Part shown: piece after piece, positions 1 through 8,460 of the stretch
Layout of the letters: every line of letters begins with the position of its first letter
How positions within the stretch are numbered: position 1 is the stretch's first letter
Source of the DNA: Sphingomonas sp. BK345
Lineage (GTDB): Bacteria > Pseudomonadota > Alphaproteobacteria > Sphingomonadales > Sphingomonadaceae
Direction: 5' to 3'
Length of the DNA stretch: 64,000 nucleotides
Assembly: GCF_014193845.1 (NCBI RefSeq)
Contig: NZ_JACHZX010000001.1
Location: forward strand, 1,054,001-1,118,000
Position numbers and translations under genes: made by a program
The notes under the pieces: model-generated
Database searches by the model: none
Told to the model about the DNA's origin: nothing
The model's input: only the letters and a program-made list of their open reading frames with translations

Positions 1-1
1 G

Positions 2-1735
2 GCGCTGGCGCAGCTCGGCGACTTCATCGAGGTCAAGCCGGTGCGCACCAACCTGCGCTACGTCGTCGGCGCCAACGGCAAGTTCCGCGGCCTCGGCACC
101 GAGTGGAGCTACGACGCCTACTACGAGTACGGGCGCAACTACACCGACCTGCACGTCGACAACATGCTCAACATCTCGCGCTTCCGTGCGGCCTATCAGG
201 CGGTGCGGCTGCCCAACGGCACGATCGGCTGCGCCAACGCGGCGGCGCGCGCCGCCGGCTGCGTCCCGCTCAACATCATCGGCGACGGCGGCGTGACCGA
301 GGCCGCGCTCAACTACGTCAAGCCGGCGATCGGACCCTATCAGCACACCTGGTCGACGCAGAACGCGGGCGCGATCAGCTTCAACGGCCAGCCGGTCTCG
401 ACCTGGGCGGGTCCGCTGTCGGTCGCCTTCGGCTACGAGTACCGCCGCGAATGGTATCGCACCAAGGCCGATCCGTACGGCAACGGCGTCACCGCGGCGA
501 ACCCGAACACCACCGACTATCCCGCCGACCCCACGCAGAACACGCTGACCGGCGGCAATTGGTACGCCGGCAACTACAAGAACGGCACCGGTCGCTACAA
601 CGTGCACGAGGGTTTCCTCGAGCTCGACATCCCGATCTCGAACGAGGACCAGATCGGCCGCGCCAACATCAACGCGGGCGTCCGCCAGACGCGCTACAGC
701 ACCTCGGGCTGGATCACGAGCTGGAAGGTCGGCGGCACGTGGGACACGCCGCTCACCGGCATCAAGCTGCGCGGCGTGACCTCGCGCGACGTGCGCGCGC
801 CCAACCTATCCGAGCTGTTCCGCACGCCGACCTTCGCCAACGCCACCTTCCTCGATCCGCGCGCGCCCGGCAGCTCGCCGACCGCGGGGCAGTTCGTCCA
901 GGCGCCGTCGAACACGATCGGCAACACCGCGCTGAAGCCGGAGACCTCGCGCAACACCACCGGCGGCATCGTCTTCGACGGCACCACCGCCGGCTTCCTG
1001 CCGGGCTTCAGCGCCTCGTTCGACTATTACAACATCAAGGTGGAAGGCATCATCACGCCGTTCAGCGGGCAGTCGGCGATCAACCAATGCTTCCTGCAGA
1101 ACCTCGCGCAGTTCTGCGGCTCGTTCAATCTCGACGCCGCGGCCGGGCCGCTGTTCGTCAACGAGCAGCTGTTCAACTTCGCGCGCGTGCGCACCAACGG
1201 CTTCGACATCGAGGCGAGCTATCGCCGCCCGCTCAGCGGCGTCGGGCTGCCGGGCGCCTTCACGATCCGCGGCCTCGCCACGCGCACGCTGCATTACACC
1301 GAGACGTCGGGCCTCCCCGGCACGATCCCGACCGAGCAGGCCGGCAACAACCGCGGCAACGTGCCCGACTGGAAGGTGTTCGCGATCCAGAGCTGGGACA
1401 CGGACGACTTCTCGCTGTCGGTGACCGAGCGCTGGTTCTCCGACGGCGTCTACTCGAACGAATATATCCAGTGCGATCCGGGCAGCTGCCCGGCGCCGGA
1501 TCCGACCGGCAACATCACCACGATCAGCGACAACACGATGCCCGGCGCGCTCTACGTCGATCTCGGCGGCTCGTTCAACATCAGCAAGAGCATCTCCGCC
1601 TATGCCAAGGTGGACAATCTCTTCAACAAGGCGCCCGAACCCTCGCCGCAGAACGGCGTGACGTACGGGTTCAACCCGGTGTTGTACGACGTGCTCGGCC
1701 GCACCTTCCGGCTCGGCCTGCGCCTCAGCCTCTAG
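2..1735 (+). CDS. TonB-dependent receptor, C-terminal part (left end missing)
   Basis: An open frame runs from the window edge to a TAG stop at 1733-1735, so the gene is truncated at the left and its N-terminal signal peptide and plug are not visible. What remains (about 577 residues) is beta-barrel type: alternating aromatic and hydrophobic strands, repeated motifs such as GYEYRREW, LRGVTSRDVRAPNLSELF and NTALKPETSRNTTGG, and the closing signature AYAKVDNLFNKAPEP followed by GRTFRLGLRLSL. The RAPNLSELF and LKPE motifs are hallmarks of the C-terminal barrel of TonB-dependent receptors, which take up siderophores, vitamins or carbohydrates across the outer membrane. The substrate cannot be told from this part. 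A strong terminator follows directly. Confidence 0.93.
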   Translation, partial: ALAQLGDFIEVKPVRTNLRYVVGANGKFRGLGTEWSYDAYYEYGRNYTDLHVDNMLNISRFRAAYQAVRLPNGTIGCANAAARAAGCVPLNIIGDGGVTEAALNYVKPAIGPYQHTWSTQNAGAISFNGQPVSTWAGPLSVAFGYEYRREWYRTKADPYGNGVTAANPNTTDYPADPTQNTLTGGNWYAGNYKNGTGRYNVHEGFLELDIPISNEDQIGRANINAGVRQTRYSTSGWITSWKVGGTWDTPLTGIKLRGVTSRDVRAPNLSELFRTPTFANATFLDPRAPGSSPTAGQFVQAPSNTIGNTALKPETSRNTTGGIVFDGTTAGFLPGFSASFDYYNIKVEGIITPFSGQSAINQCFLQNLAQFCGSFNLDAAAGPLFVNEQLFNFARVRTNGFDIEASYRRPLSGVGLPGAFTIRGLATRTLHYTETSGLPGTIPTEQAGNNRGNVPDWKVFAIQSWDTDDFSLSVTERWFSDGVYSNEYIQCDPGSCPAPDPTGNITTISDNTMPGALYVDLGGSFNISKSISAYAKVDNLFNKAPEPSPQNGVTYGFNPVLYDVLGRTFRLGLRLSL

Positions 1736-1758
1736 GCCGCTCCCCTTGGCCTTGCCCT

Positions 1759-1792
1759 GGCTCCCGAGGACCTTCCTCGGGAGCCATTTTTT
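1759..1792 (+). terminator. Rho-independent terminator of the first TonB receptor gene
   Basis: A perfect 12-bp stem (1759-1770 with 1774-1785) closes on a 3-base loop and is followed by a run of six T at 1787-1792. It begins 23 bases after the receptor stop codon. The geometry is that of a textbook intrinsic terminator. Confidence 0.9.
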
Positions 1793-2176
1793 ATGAAAGC
1801 GTCTGCAGTGACGGGGCCCCGCGCTCAGCTCGCCCCCACCGGCAGCCGGCGCGGCCGTCGCCGGCCGTTCCGCTCTCAGCGGCTGACCGACAGGATGATC
1901 CGGCGAGCGCCGGGACGATCCTCTCGCCCTGGCGCAGTTCGTCGCGCCGGCGCGCGCCGCACCCTTCCACCCGCGACCAAGCGGCTCTATGCGCTGCGCT
2001 GTCGCAGGGAGATCGGCGTTGCCTGGTCGGTCCCGCACCAGTGCGCCGTGACGCGGACGCGCGATGCCGCCCGCAGGCCTCGGGAGTGTGAGAGATGAAT
2101 GTCGGTCGGAACGTCAGCCCAGCCCCGGCACGCGTGATCGCACGCGACTGACACTCGTACCGACCGCGCCCGACCG
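1793..2176. other. Intergenic stretch, no gene seen
   Basis: About 380 bases between the terminator and the DUF481 gene. I see no coding region with a convincing start and composition, no RNA gene and no clear repeat. The promoter of the downstream gene presumably lies here, but I could not pick out convincing -35/-10 boxes. Confidence 0.4.
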
Positions 2177-3232
2177 ATGATCCTGCTCACGCTCTCTGCC
2201 CTCACGCTCACCGCCCCCGCCGCGGCGGCGGCGCCGCTCGCCCAGGCGAGAAGCCGCCGCGCGGCGCGGCGCGCGCGCGGCACGCTGCGGCTGCCCGAGC
2301 TCGAACTGCCCCCGGTGGTGGTCGAGGCACCCGAGCCCGAGGTGCCGCCGCCGACGCTCGGCGACGTGGGCGTCACCCTCGCGAAGATCCCCGGCCCGAC
2401 GATCCCGCCCGAGATCCGCGCCATGCTCGACGCCGCGATCGCGGCCAACGACGAGGCCGGCGTCGCCACCATTGTCAAATACGCGCGCGCGGGCGATCCC
2501 GGCTCGGCCGACCTGGTGCTGCGACAGGCGAGCGACTGGCGCTCCGCGCGCGCGCGGGCGCACGACGAGCGCTTGCAGCAGGCCAGCGCGTTCGAGCTGT
2601 GGACCGGCAAGGTCGAGGCAGGTGGGTTCGTCTCCACCGGCAACTCGAACATCACCGGGCTGACCGGCTCGGCCGATCTCACCCGCGAGGGGCTGCGCTG
2701 GCGCCACCGGCTGCTCGGCCAGGCCGACTTCCAGCGCACCGACGGCGTCACCAGCCGCGAGCGCTACACCTTCGGCTACCAGCCCAATTACAAGGTCAGC
2801 GACCGCGCCTACATCTATGGCAACCTCGGCTATGAGTCGGATCGCTTCCTCGGCTATGTCAGCCGCTACGCGGTCTCGGTCGGGGCCGGCTACGGCGTGT
2901 TCCGCCGCTCCGGGCTGACGCTCGACCTCGAGGCCGGTCCCGCCTTCCGCCAGACCGATTTCACCGACGAGTTCATGCAGAGCAGCCTCGCCGCACGCGG
3001 CAGCATGAATCTCAACTGGACGCTGATCGGCGGCCTGCGGCTGAGCCAGGAAGCCTCGGCCTATCTCGAACATTACAACAGCACGGTGCGCAGCGTCAGC
3101 GCGCTCGAGGCCAAGCTGCTCGGCCCGCTCTCGGCGAAATTCTCCTACACCGTGCAATATGAGAGCGAGCCGCGCGACGAACGGCTCAGCACCGACACGC
3201 TCAGTCGATTGTCGCTGGTGTATAGTTTCTGA
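2177..3232 (+). CDS. DUF481 family (YdiY-like) outer-membrane protein
   Basis: 351 residues starting at ATG 2177. An N-terminal hydrophobic, alanine-rich segment (about residues 1-22) looks like a Sec signal peptide. A proline/glutamate-rich linker and a helical stretch (about 60-140) follow. From about residue 145 the sequence becomes a beta-barrel with KVEAGGFVSTGNSNITGLTG, then LGYESDRFLGYVSRYAVSVGAGYG and a terminal aromatic residue (LVYSF). The 'G...TGNSNxxG' start of the barrel is the recognisable signature of DUF481 proteins, which are outer-membrane proteins often called salt-induced. A porin-like or structural role is known only loosely for the family. It appears monocistronic. Confidence 0.85.
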   Translation: MILLTLSALTLTAPAAAAAPLAQARSRRAARRARGTLRLPELELPPVVVEAPEPEVPPPTLGDVGVTLAKIPGPTIPPEIRAMLDAAIAANDEAGVATIVKYARAGDPGSADLVLRQASDWRSARARAHDERLQQASAFELWTGKVEAGGFVSTGNSNITGLTGSADLTREGLRWRHRLLGQADFQRTDGVTSRERYTFGYQPNYKVSDRAYIYGNLGYESDRFLGYVSRYAVSVGAGYGVFRRSGLTLDLEAGPAFRQTDFTDEFMQSSLAARGSMNLNWTLIGGLRLSQEASAYLEHYNSTVRSVSALEAKLLGPLSAKFSYTVQYESEPRDERLSTDTLSRLSLVYSF

Positions 3233-3297
3233 GGAAAGCTCGTATCGACGTCCCTCGTTGGTCTCGATATGTATGGCGACCCTGATCACCTTACCTG

Positions 3298-3395
3298 CCG
3301 TCATTCCGGACTTGGTCCGGGATCCACCGTGCCGCGTACTCAGACCGCGTCGCTCTCGCGGAAGAGTGGATCCCGGACCAAGTCCGGGATGACGG
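3298..3395. repeat. REP-like inverted repeat, 30-bp arms
   Basis: Arms 3298-3327 and 3366-3395 are reverse complements apart from one position that still allows a G-T pair, and are separated by 38 bases. The core reads 'ccggacttggtccgggat'. Elements of this kind (CGTCATCCCGGACTTG...) are dispersed in many alphaproteobacterial genomes. Here it lies in the gap between the DUF481 gene and the YqcI/YcgG gene and could also act as a transcription barrier. Confidence 0.8.
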
Positions 3396-3524
3396 GGCGG
3401 TAGTTCTGGATCGCCCGCATGGCCGTTCCGCGCACCAGCCATTTCGCGCCAAACCTCCCCCATTGATCCGTATCAGTTTGATTAGGCGGAACGATTCATC
3501 GGCGCCACCCGTATCCTCGGCCCT

Positions 3525-4238
3525 ATGCCTGCTCCCGAGACACCGTTGTTCCGCTGGACGCACCAGGCCCAGGAGGAGCTCGAGACGCTGCTCCACGGCC
3601 ATGTTGCCGAGCGATCCTTCCCCTGCGTCGGCGCCAAGGCGGCGCTCGCGCGCGGGACGCTGGACGTGCTCGCCTGCTCGCGCATCGACAGTGCGTGGGA
3701 CGATCTGCGCATCCACGACGGGCTGGTCCGCTTCGCCGCCGCCTATCGCGCCGAGCCGACGCTGTTCCGCAGCTATGCCGTGGTGTTCGAGGGACCTGAC
3801 GTGCTCGACGAGACCACCTTCGAGGCGGCGCTGTGGGAGCGGATCCAGTCGCTCTCCGACAAGGACGTGTGGCGCGGCCAGTCCTACGACGGTCGCGTCA
3901 GCCATGATCCCGACAGCCCGCATTTCTCGTTGAGCTTCGGCGGTGAGGCCTTCTTCGTCGTCGGCCTCCACCCCAACGCCTCGCGCCCGGCGCGGCGTTT
4001 CGCGCGGCCGACGATGGTGTTCAACCTGCACGACCAGTTCGAGCAGCTGCGCGCCGACGGTCGCTACGAGACGATGCGCGAGGCGATCATGGTGCGTGAC
4101 GAGAAAGTCGCGGGCTCGCGCAACCCGATGCTGGCGCGCCACGGCGAGCTGAGCGAGGCGCGCCAGTATAGCGGGCGCGTGGTCGACTCGGCGTGGCGCT
4201 GCCCGTTCCATTATGCCGGCGGGAGCGACCCCGCGTGA
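3525..4238 (+). CDS. YqcI/YcgG (GntA-like) family protein
   Basis: 237 residues from ATG 3525. The features FPCVGAKAAL near the N-terminus, LWERIQSLSDKD in the middle, DPDSPHFSLSFGGEAFFVVGLHPNASRPARRF and MVFNLHDQFEQLR in the C-terminal half are characteristic of the YqcI/YcgG family. Characterised relatives are heme-dependent N-oxygenases acting on guanidino or amine groups (for example the guanitoxin enzyme GntA); whether this protein does so is inference. Its stop overlaps the GTG start of the next gene (GTGA), so the two are translationally coupled. YqcI/YcgG genes are often paired with DUF1989 genes, which supports a shared nitrogen-compound pathway. Confidence 0.85.
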   Translation: MPAPETPLFRWTHQAQEELETLLHGHVAERSFPCVGAKAALARGTLDVLACSRIDSAWDDLRIHDGLVRFAAAYRAEPTLFRSYAVVFEGPDVLDETTFEAALWERIQSLSDKDVWRGQSYDGRVSHDPDSPHFSLSFGGEAFFVVGLHPNASRPARRFARPTMVFNLHDQFEQLRADGRYETMREAIMVRDEKVAGSRNPMLARHGELSEARQYSGRVVDSAWRCPFHYAGGSDPA

Positions 4239-4822
4239 GCGCGACGATCGAGATCGCGCCGCGCAGCGGCACCGCCTTCCGCCTGCTGGCGGGCCAGCGG
4301 CTCACCGTGATCGACCCGCGCGGCGTCCAGGTGGCGGACCTGCTGGGGTACAATGCCGAGGACGTGCGCGAGGTGATCTCCTCGGGGCGCACCTTCGACT
4401 ATGCCGAGACGATCCGGCTCACCGCCGGCCATCTGCTCTACTCGAACCGCTCGCGCCCGATGCTGGCGATCGTGGAGGACACCGTCGGGCGGCACGACTT
4501 CCTGCTGACGCCGTGCTCCTACGACACGTTCCACCATTTCTACCCGGAGCTGCCGCCGCATCGCGGCTGCTTCGGCAACCTCGCCGAGGCGCTCGCGCCG
4601 TACGGCGTGACCGAGGACATGATCCCGGTGGCGTTCAACTGCTTCATGAACGTGCCTGTCGACGGCGCGACGGGGAAGCTGGAGGTGCTTCCGCCGACCA
4701 GCCGCGCCGGCGACCATCTCACGCTCGAGGCACGGATGGACCTGATCATCGGCCTCACCGCCTGCTCCGCGCCGGCGTCGAACGGCGGCAGCTTCAAGCC
4801 GATCCATTATCGCGTGGAGTGA
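4235..4822 (+). CDS. DUF1989 / urea carboxylase-associated family protein
   Basis: 195 residues if the GTG at 4235 is the start. It overlaps the preceding stop by four bases, which is why I prefer it to an in-frame GTG at 4193. Recognisable features are the opening LAGQRLTVIDPRGVQVADLL, the stretch GRTFDYAETIRLTAGHLLYSNRSRPML, CSYDTFHHFYP and the ending DLIIGLTACSAPASNGG. These match the DUF1989 family, whose members lie beside urea carboxylase and aminomethyl-transfer genes and probably bind a metal or small nitrogenous ligand in a beta-barrel fold. It is the second gene of a two-gene operon with the YqcI/YcgG protein. Confidence 0.88.
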   Translation: MSATIEIAPRSGTAFRLLAGQRLTVIDPRGVQVADLLGYNAEDVREVISSGRTFDYAETIRLTAGHLLYSNRSRPMLAIVEDTVGRHDFLLTPCSYDTFHHFYPELPPHRGCFGNLAEALAPYGVTEDMIPVAFNCFMNVPVDGATGKLEVLPPTSRAGDHLTLEARMDLIIGLTACSAPASNGGSFKPIHYRVE

Positions 4823-4842
4823 GCGGCGGAAGCCTGACCCTT

Positions 4843-4870
4843 CGTGTTCCCCGGCCTTCGCCGGGGCACG
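4843..4870. repeat. Short REP-like hairpin
   Basis: Seven-base arms (4849-4855 and 4860-4866) pair around a four-base loop, extended by CGTG/CACG outside. The GC-rich 'ccccggccttcgccgggg' core is a common intergenic repeat type in alphaproteobacteria. It lies between two convergent genes (the DUF1989 gene and the small gene at 4884-5063) and could serve both as a terminator. Confidence 0.6.
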
Positions 4871-4883
4871 ACGACCGCGCCGC

Positions 4884-5063
4884 TTAGTTCACCCCCGCCC
4901 GCGGTGTCGGCGCGCGCTGTTCCGCCTCGGCGATGCGTTCGGCGTAGCGCGAGGCGAGGTCGAGGTGGAGACGTCGCATCGGCGCGTCGCGCGCGTGGCG
5001 CGCGGCCGCGCTCTCCTGCTCGGCGCGGCGGCGATAGTAATCGAGATCGTCCATCGTGGTCAT
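4884..5063 (-). CDS. Small helical protein, 59 residues
   Basis: A short minus-strand gene with ATG at 5063, preceded by a good ribosome-binding site (gggaggga), and a TAA stop at 4884-4886. The protein opens MTTMDDLDYYRRRAEQESAA and is rich in Arg, Glu and Ala throughout, which predicts a single amphipathic helix; it is soluble. Small proteins with this 'DLDYYRRRAxxE' start are common in sphingomonads, to my recollection. No function is known to me. It is divergent from fdhD, with about 200 bases between. Confidence 0.7.
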   Translation of the reverse strand: MTTMDDLDYYRRRAEQESAAARHARDAPMRRLHLDLASRYAERIAEAEQRAPTPRAGVN

Positions 5064-5265
5064 CGCGTGATCCCTCCCGGTGTGGAGACTCTGTCACGGT
5101 ACGCTGCGACTCGCCCCGCATTGTGCGCTCATCTGGTCGCGATGCACCAACATTCGTCACAAAGAGCGACGCGACTCGAAAAGAATCAGTACTACTTAGG
5201 TCAACACGACGCGCGGCGGCCGAGCGCCGCTGCCCGCGCGCTGGCGCCGCGCCGGCGGCTGCGGC

Positions 5266-6048
5266 ATGGGATCGCCGATGGACCGTGACTTCCGCCGCGT
5301 CGCCGCCGACGGCACCGCCGCCCCGCATCGCCGGGCGGTGATCGCCGAGCATCCGGTGGCGATCGAGGTCAACGGCCTCGGCTATGCGGTGATGATGGCG
5401 ACTCCCGACGACCTCGCCGACTTCGCCACCGGCTTCGCGCTGTCCGAGCGGATCGTCGCGGCGGCGGACGAGATCGCGGAGCTGGACCTCGTCGAGACCG
5501 CGCAGGGCGTGATCGCCCGGCTCGCGGTGCCGCCCGCGCGCGCCGCCGCGGTCGCCGACCGGGTGCGCCGCCGCGCCAGCGACAGCTCGTGCGGGCTGTG
5601 CGGGATGGACAATCTCGACGCGGTCCACCGCGCGCTGCCGCACGTCACCGGCGCACCGGTCGCGCCCACGGCGATCTTCGCCGCGCTCGCGGCGATGCGC
5701 GACCATCAGCCGCTCAACCGCGCCACCGGTGCCGCGCACGCCGCGATGCTGTGCGATGCCGCGGGTGCGATCCGGCTCGCGCGCGAGGACGTCGGCCGCC
5801 ACAATGCCTTCGACAAGCTGATCGGCGCGATGGCGCGCGGCGGGCTGGCGTGGGACGACGGCTTCGCTTTGCTGTCGTCGCGCTGCTCCTACGAGCTGGT
5901 CGAGAAGGCCGCGCTGGCGGGCTGCGCGACGCTGGTAACGGTGTCGGCGGCGACCAGCCTGGCGCTCGACCGCGCCGCCGCGGCGGGGCTGACGCTCGTC
6001 TCGCTCGCGCGCTCGGATGCGGTGCTCTTTTCGGATCCCACGCGTTAG
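5266..6048 (+). CDS. fdhD: Formate dehydrogenase accessory sulfurtransferase FdhD
   Basis: 260 residues. The decisive motif is SSCGLCGMDN (the cysteine pair at about residues 109 and 112). In characterised FdhD the CxxC motif receives sulfur from IscS and passes it to the molybdenum cofactor of formate dehydrogenases. Other family features are the opening AEHPVAIEVNGLGYAVMMATP, DDLADFATGFALSE, REDVGRHNAFDKLIG and SSRCSYELVEKA. The start may be ATG 5266 or the ATG at 5278; neither has a strong ribosome-binding site. The molybdoenzyme gene starts seven bases downstream, which indicates an operon and names its likely client. Confidence 0.95.
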   Translation: MGSPMDRDFRRVAADGTAAPHRRAVIAEHPVAIEVNGLGYAVMMATPDDLADFATGFALSERIVAAADEIAELDLVETAQGVIARLAVPPARAAAVADRVRRRASDSSCGLCGMDNLDAVHRALPHVTGAPVAPTAIFAALAAMRDHQPLNRATGAAHAAMLCDAAGAIRLAREDVGRHNAFDKLIGAMARGGLAWDDGFALLSSRCSYELVEKAALAGCATLVTVSAATSLALDRAAAAGLTLVSLARSDAVLFSDPTR

Positions 6049-6055
6049 GACGCGC

Positions 6056-8320
6056 ATGACCAAGCAGCACGACGATCGCCCTGATTTCACCCCCTATGAC
6101 GGCCCGGCGGGCGGCTGGGGCTCGATGCGCTCACTGGCGGACATCGTCCCGCGCGAGAAGAACGTGGCGGTCACCACCGCCGAGCTGACGCGCCAGAACA
6201 AGCCCGACGGCTTCATGTGCGTCAGCTGCGCCTGGTCCAAGCCCAACCCGCCCAGCGTCGCCGAATTCTGCGAGAACGGCGCCAAGGCGACCGCCTGGGA
6301 GATCACCAGCCAGCGCGTCACCCCCGACTTCTTCCGCGCCCATGCGCTGACGGAACTGCGCGGCTGGAGCGACTATCGGCTGGAGGAAGCCGGAAGGCTG
6401 ACGCACCCGATGAGGTACGACCGCGCGACCGACCGCTACGTCGTCGCGCCGTGGGAGGAGGCCTTCGCCGCGATCGGGGCGCGGCTCAAGGCGCTCGCGC
6501 CGCGCTCGGTGGTGTTCTACGCCTCGGGCCGCGCCAGCCTCGAGACCTCGTACATGTACCAGCTGATGGCGCGGCTGTACGGCAACCAGAACCTGCCCGA
6601 CAGCTCCAACATGTGCCATGAATCCACCTCGGTCGGGCTCAAGGCGGCGATCGGCGTGCCGGTCGGCACCACCACGCTGGAAGACTTCGACCACACCGAC
6701 TGCATCCTGCACTTCGGCCAGAACGTCGCCACCAACAGCCCGCGGATGCTCCACCAGCTCCGCGCGGTGCACAAGCGCGGGGCGCAGATCATCGTGTTCA
6801 ATCCCCTGCGCGAGCGCGGGCTGGAGCGCTTCACCGACCCGCAGAATCCGGTCGAGATGGCGACGCGCAGCGAGACGCCGATCGCGACGCAATACCACCA
6901 GGTGAAGGCGGGCGGCGATCTCGCGGCGATGATGGGGATCGCCAAATGGGTGATCGAGAACGGCCATGTCGACCACGAGTTCGTGACGGCGCACACGCAC
7001 GATTACGCCGCCTTCGAGGCGCGCGCGCGGGCGACCGGCTGGGACGAGATCGAGCGCGAATCGGGGCTGACCCGCGCCGCGCTCGAGCAGGCCGCCGAGG
7101 CCTATGCGCGCTCCACCGCGACGATGGCGATCTACGGCATGGGCCTGACCCAGCACGTCAAGGGCGTCGACAACGTCCGCATGCTGGTCAACCTGCTGCT
7201 GCTCCGCGGCAACATCGGCAAGCCCGGCGCGGGGCCGTGTCCGGTGCGCGGGCACAGCAACGTCCAGGGCCAGCGCACCGTCGGCATCACCGAGAAGACC
7301 GAGCTCGCGCCGGTCGAGAAGCTCAAGGAACTCTACGGTTTCGATCCGCCGACCGAGAAGGGGCTCGACACCGTCGAGGCGTGCGCCGGCGTCATCGACG
7401 GCACGGTGAAGGCGTTCGTCTCGCTCGGCGGCAATTTCGTCCGCGCCGCGCCCGAGACCGAGCTGCTCGAGGAGGGTTGGGCGAACCTGGATCTCTCGGT
7501 GCAGATCGCCACCAAGCTCAACCGCAGCCACCTCATCCCCGCCGCGGGCGAGACCTGGCTGCTGCCCTGCCTCGGCCGGATCGAGCGCGACCTGCAGGCG
7601 AGCGGCCCCCAGCGCGTGACGATGGAGGATTCGACCAGCGTGATCCACCCGTCGCTCGGGAAGGTCGACCCGGCGAGCCCGCACCTTCTCTCCGAGCCAG
7701 CGATCGTCGCGGGCATCGCCAAGGCGCTGCTCCCGCCCAACCCCGCGATCGACTGGGACGCCTGGGTCGGCGACTATGCGCTGGTGCGCGACGAGATCGC
7801 CAAGGCCATCCCGCATTTCTTCGCGCGCTTCAACGAGCGGCTGCGCCAGGAGAAGGGCGGCTTCTGGAAGGGCAACAAGGCCGCCGAGCGCGTCTTCGAG
7901 ACGGAGAGCGGCAAGGCCGAGTTCCTGGTGCCCGACGTGCTCAACGCCACCGGCTTCACCGACAGCGACGGGCGCTACCGCTTGCTGACGCTGCGCTCGA
8001 ACGACCAGTTCAACACCACGATCTACGGCTATTCGGACCGTTTCCGCGGCATCAACGGTACGCGCCAGGTGGTGCTGATGAACCGCGACGACATCGCGCG
8101 CGCCGGGCTCACCGCGGGTGCCAAGGTGACGCTGGCGAGCGACGCGGGCGACAATCACGAGCGCCGCGTCGGCGACCTGATCGTGGTGGAATATGACGTG
8201 CCGCCGGGCTGCATCGCGGCCTATTATCCCGAGTGCAACCCGCTGATCGCGCTCGCGCACCACGCCGAGGAGAGCCACGTGCCCGCGGCCAAGTCGGTGC
8301 CGGTGCGGATCGTGGGGTAG
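6056..8320 (+). CDS. FdhF/YdeP family molybdopterin oxidoreductase
   Basis: 754 residues from ATG 6056, seven bases after fdhD. The N-terminus has CVSCAW with cysteines at about 55 and 58 and a further cysteine near 72 (EFCENG). This is followed by the molybdopterin oxidoreductase core: DSSNMCHESTSVG, LHFGQNVATNSPRM, the RGHSNVQGQRTVG segment and a C-terminal molybdopterin dinucleotide-binding domain (LLTLRSNDQFNTTIYGYSDRF). This is the YdeP-type family, related to formate dehydrogenase H but with an uncertain electron acceptor. E. coli YdeP is linked to acid resistance. No iron-sulfur or cytochrome subunit genes lie nearby, so it probably acts alone or with a partner encoded elsewhere. FdhD would sulfurate its cofactor. 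Confidence 0.92.
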   Translation: MTKQHDDRPDFTPYDGPAGGWGSMRSLADIVPREKNVAVTTAELTRQNKPDGFMCVSCAWSKPNPPSVAEFCENGAKATAWEITSQRVTPDFFRAHALTELRGWSDYRLEEAGRLTHPMRYDRATDRYVVAPWEEAFAAIGARLKALAPRSVVFYASGRASLETSYMYQLMARLYGNQNLPDSSNMCHESTSVGLKAAIGVPVGTTTLEDFDHTDCILHFGQNVATNSPRMLHQLRAVHKRGAQIIVFNPLRERGLERFTDPQNPVEMATRSETPIATQYHQVKAGGDLAAMMGIAKWVIENGHVDHEFVTAHTHDYAAFEARARATGWDEIERESGLTRAALEQAAEAYARSTATMAIYGMGLTQHVKGVDNVRMLVNLLLLRGNIGKPGAGPCPVRGHSNVQGQRTVGITEKTELAPVEKLKELYGFDPPTEKGLDTVEACAGVIDGTVKAFVSLGGNFVRAAPETELLEEGWANLDLSVQIATKLNRSHLIPAAGETWLLPCLGRIERDLQASGPQRVTMEDSTSVIHPSLGKVDPASPHLLSEPAIVAGIAKALLPPNPAIDWDAWVGDYALVRDEIAKAIPHFFARFNERLRQEKGGFWKGNKAAERVFETESGKAEFLVPDVLNATGFTDSDGRYRLLTLRSNDQFNTTIYGYSDRFRGINGTRQVVLMNRDDIARAGLTAGAKVTLASDAGDNHERRVGDLIVVEYDVPPGCIAAYYPECNPLIALAHHAEESHVPAAKSVPVRIVG

Positions 8321-8460
8321 AGAAGATCCTCTCCTTTCAGGGGAGGATCGTTATCCCGCCGCGCTCAACACCATCCACACCAACCCCGCCCGGCATAATT
8401 GTGCGACAAACCCGCCGTAGCGCGCTCGTCCGGCCCGATATCGCCGGCAGGGAGCGAGTG

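Noticed and set aside
806..2038. Minus-strand frame across the TonB receptor
   Set aside because: No recognisable domain, Arg/Ala-rich composition, and the opposite strand has a well-supported gene and terminator.
6131..8278. Long minus-strand reading frame antisense to the molybdoenzyme gene
   Set aside because: The predicted product is low-complexity Arg/Ala/Val-rich sequence, as expected for an antisense frame in GC-rich DNA; the + strand encodes a clear molybdoenzyme.
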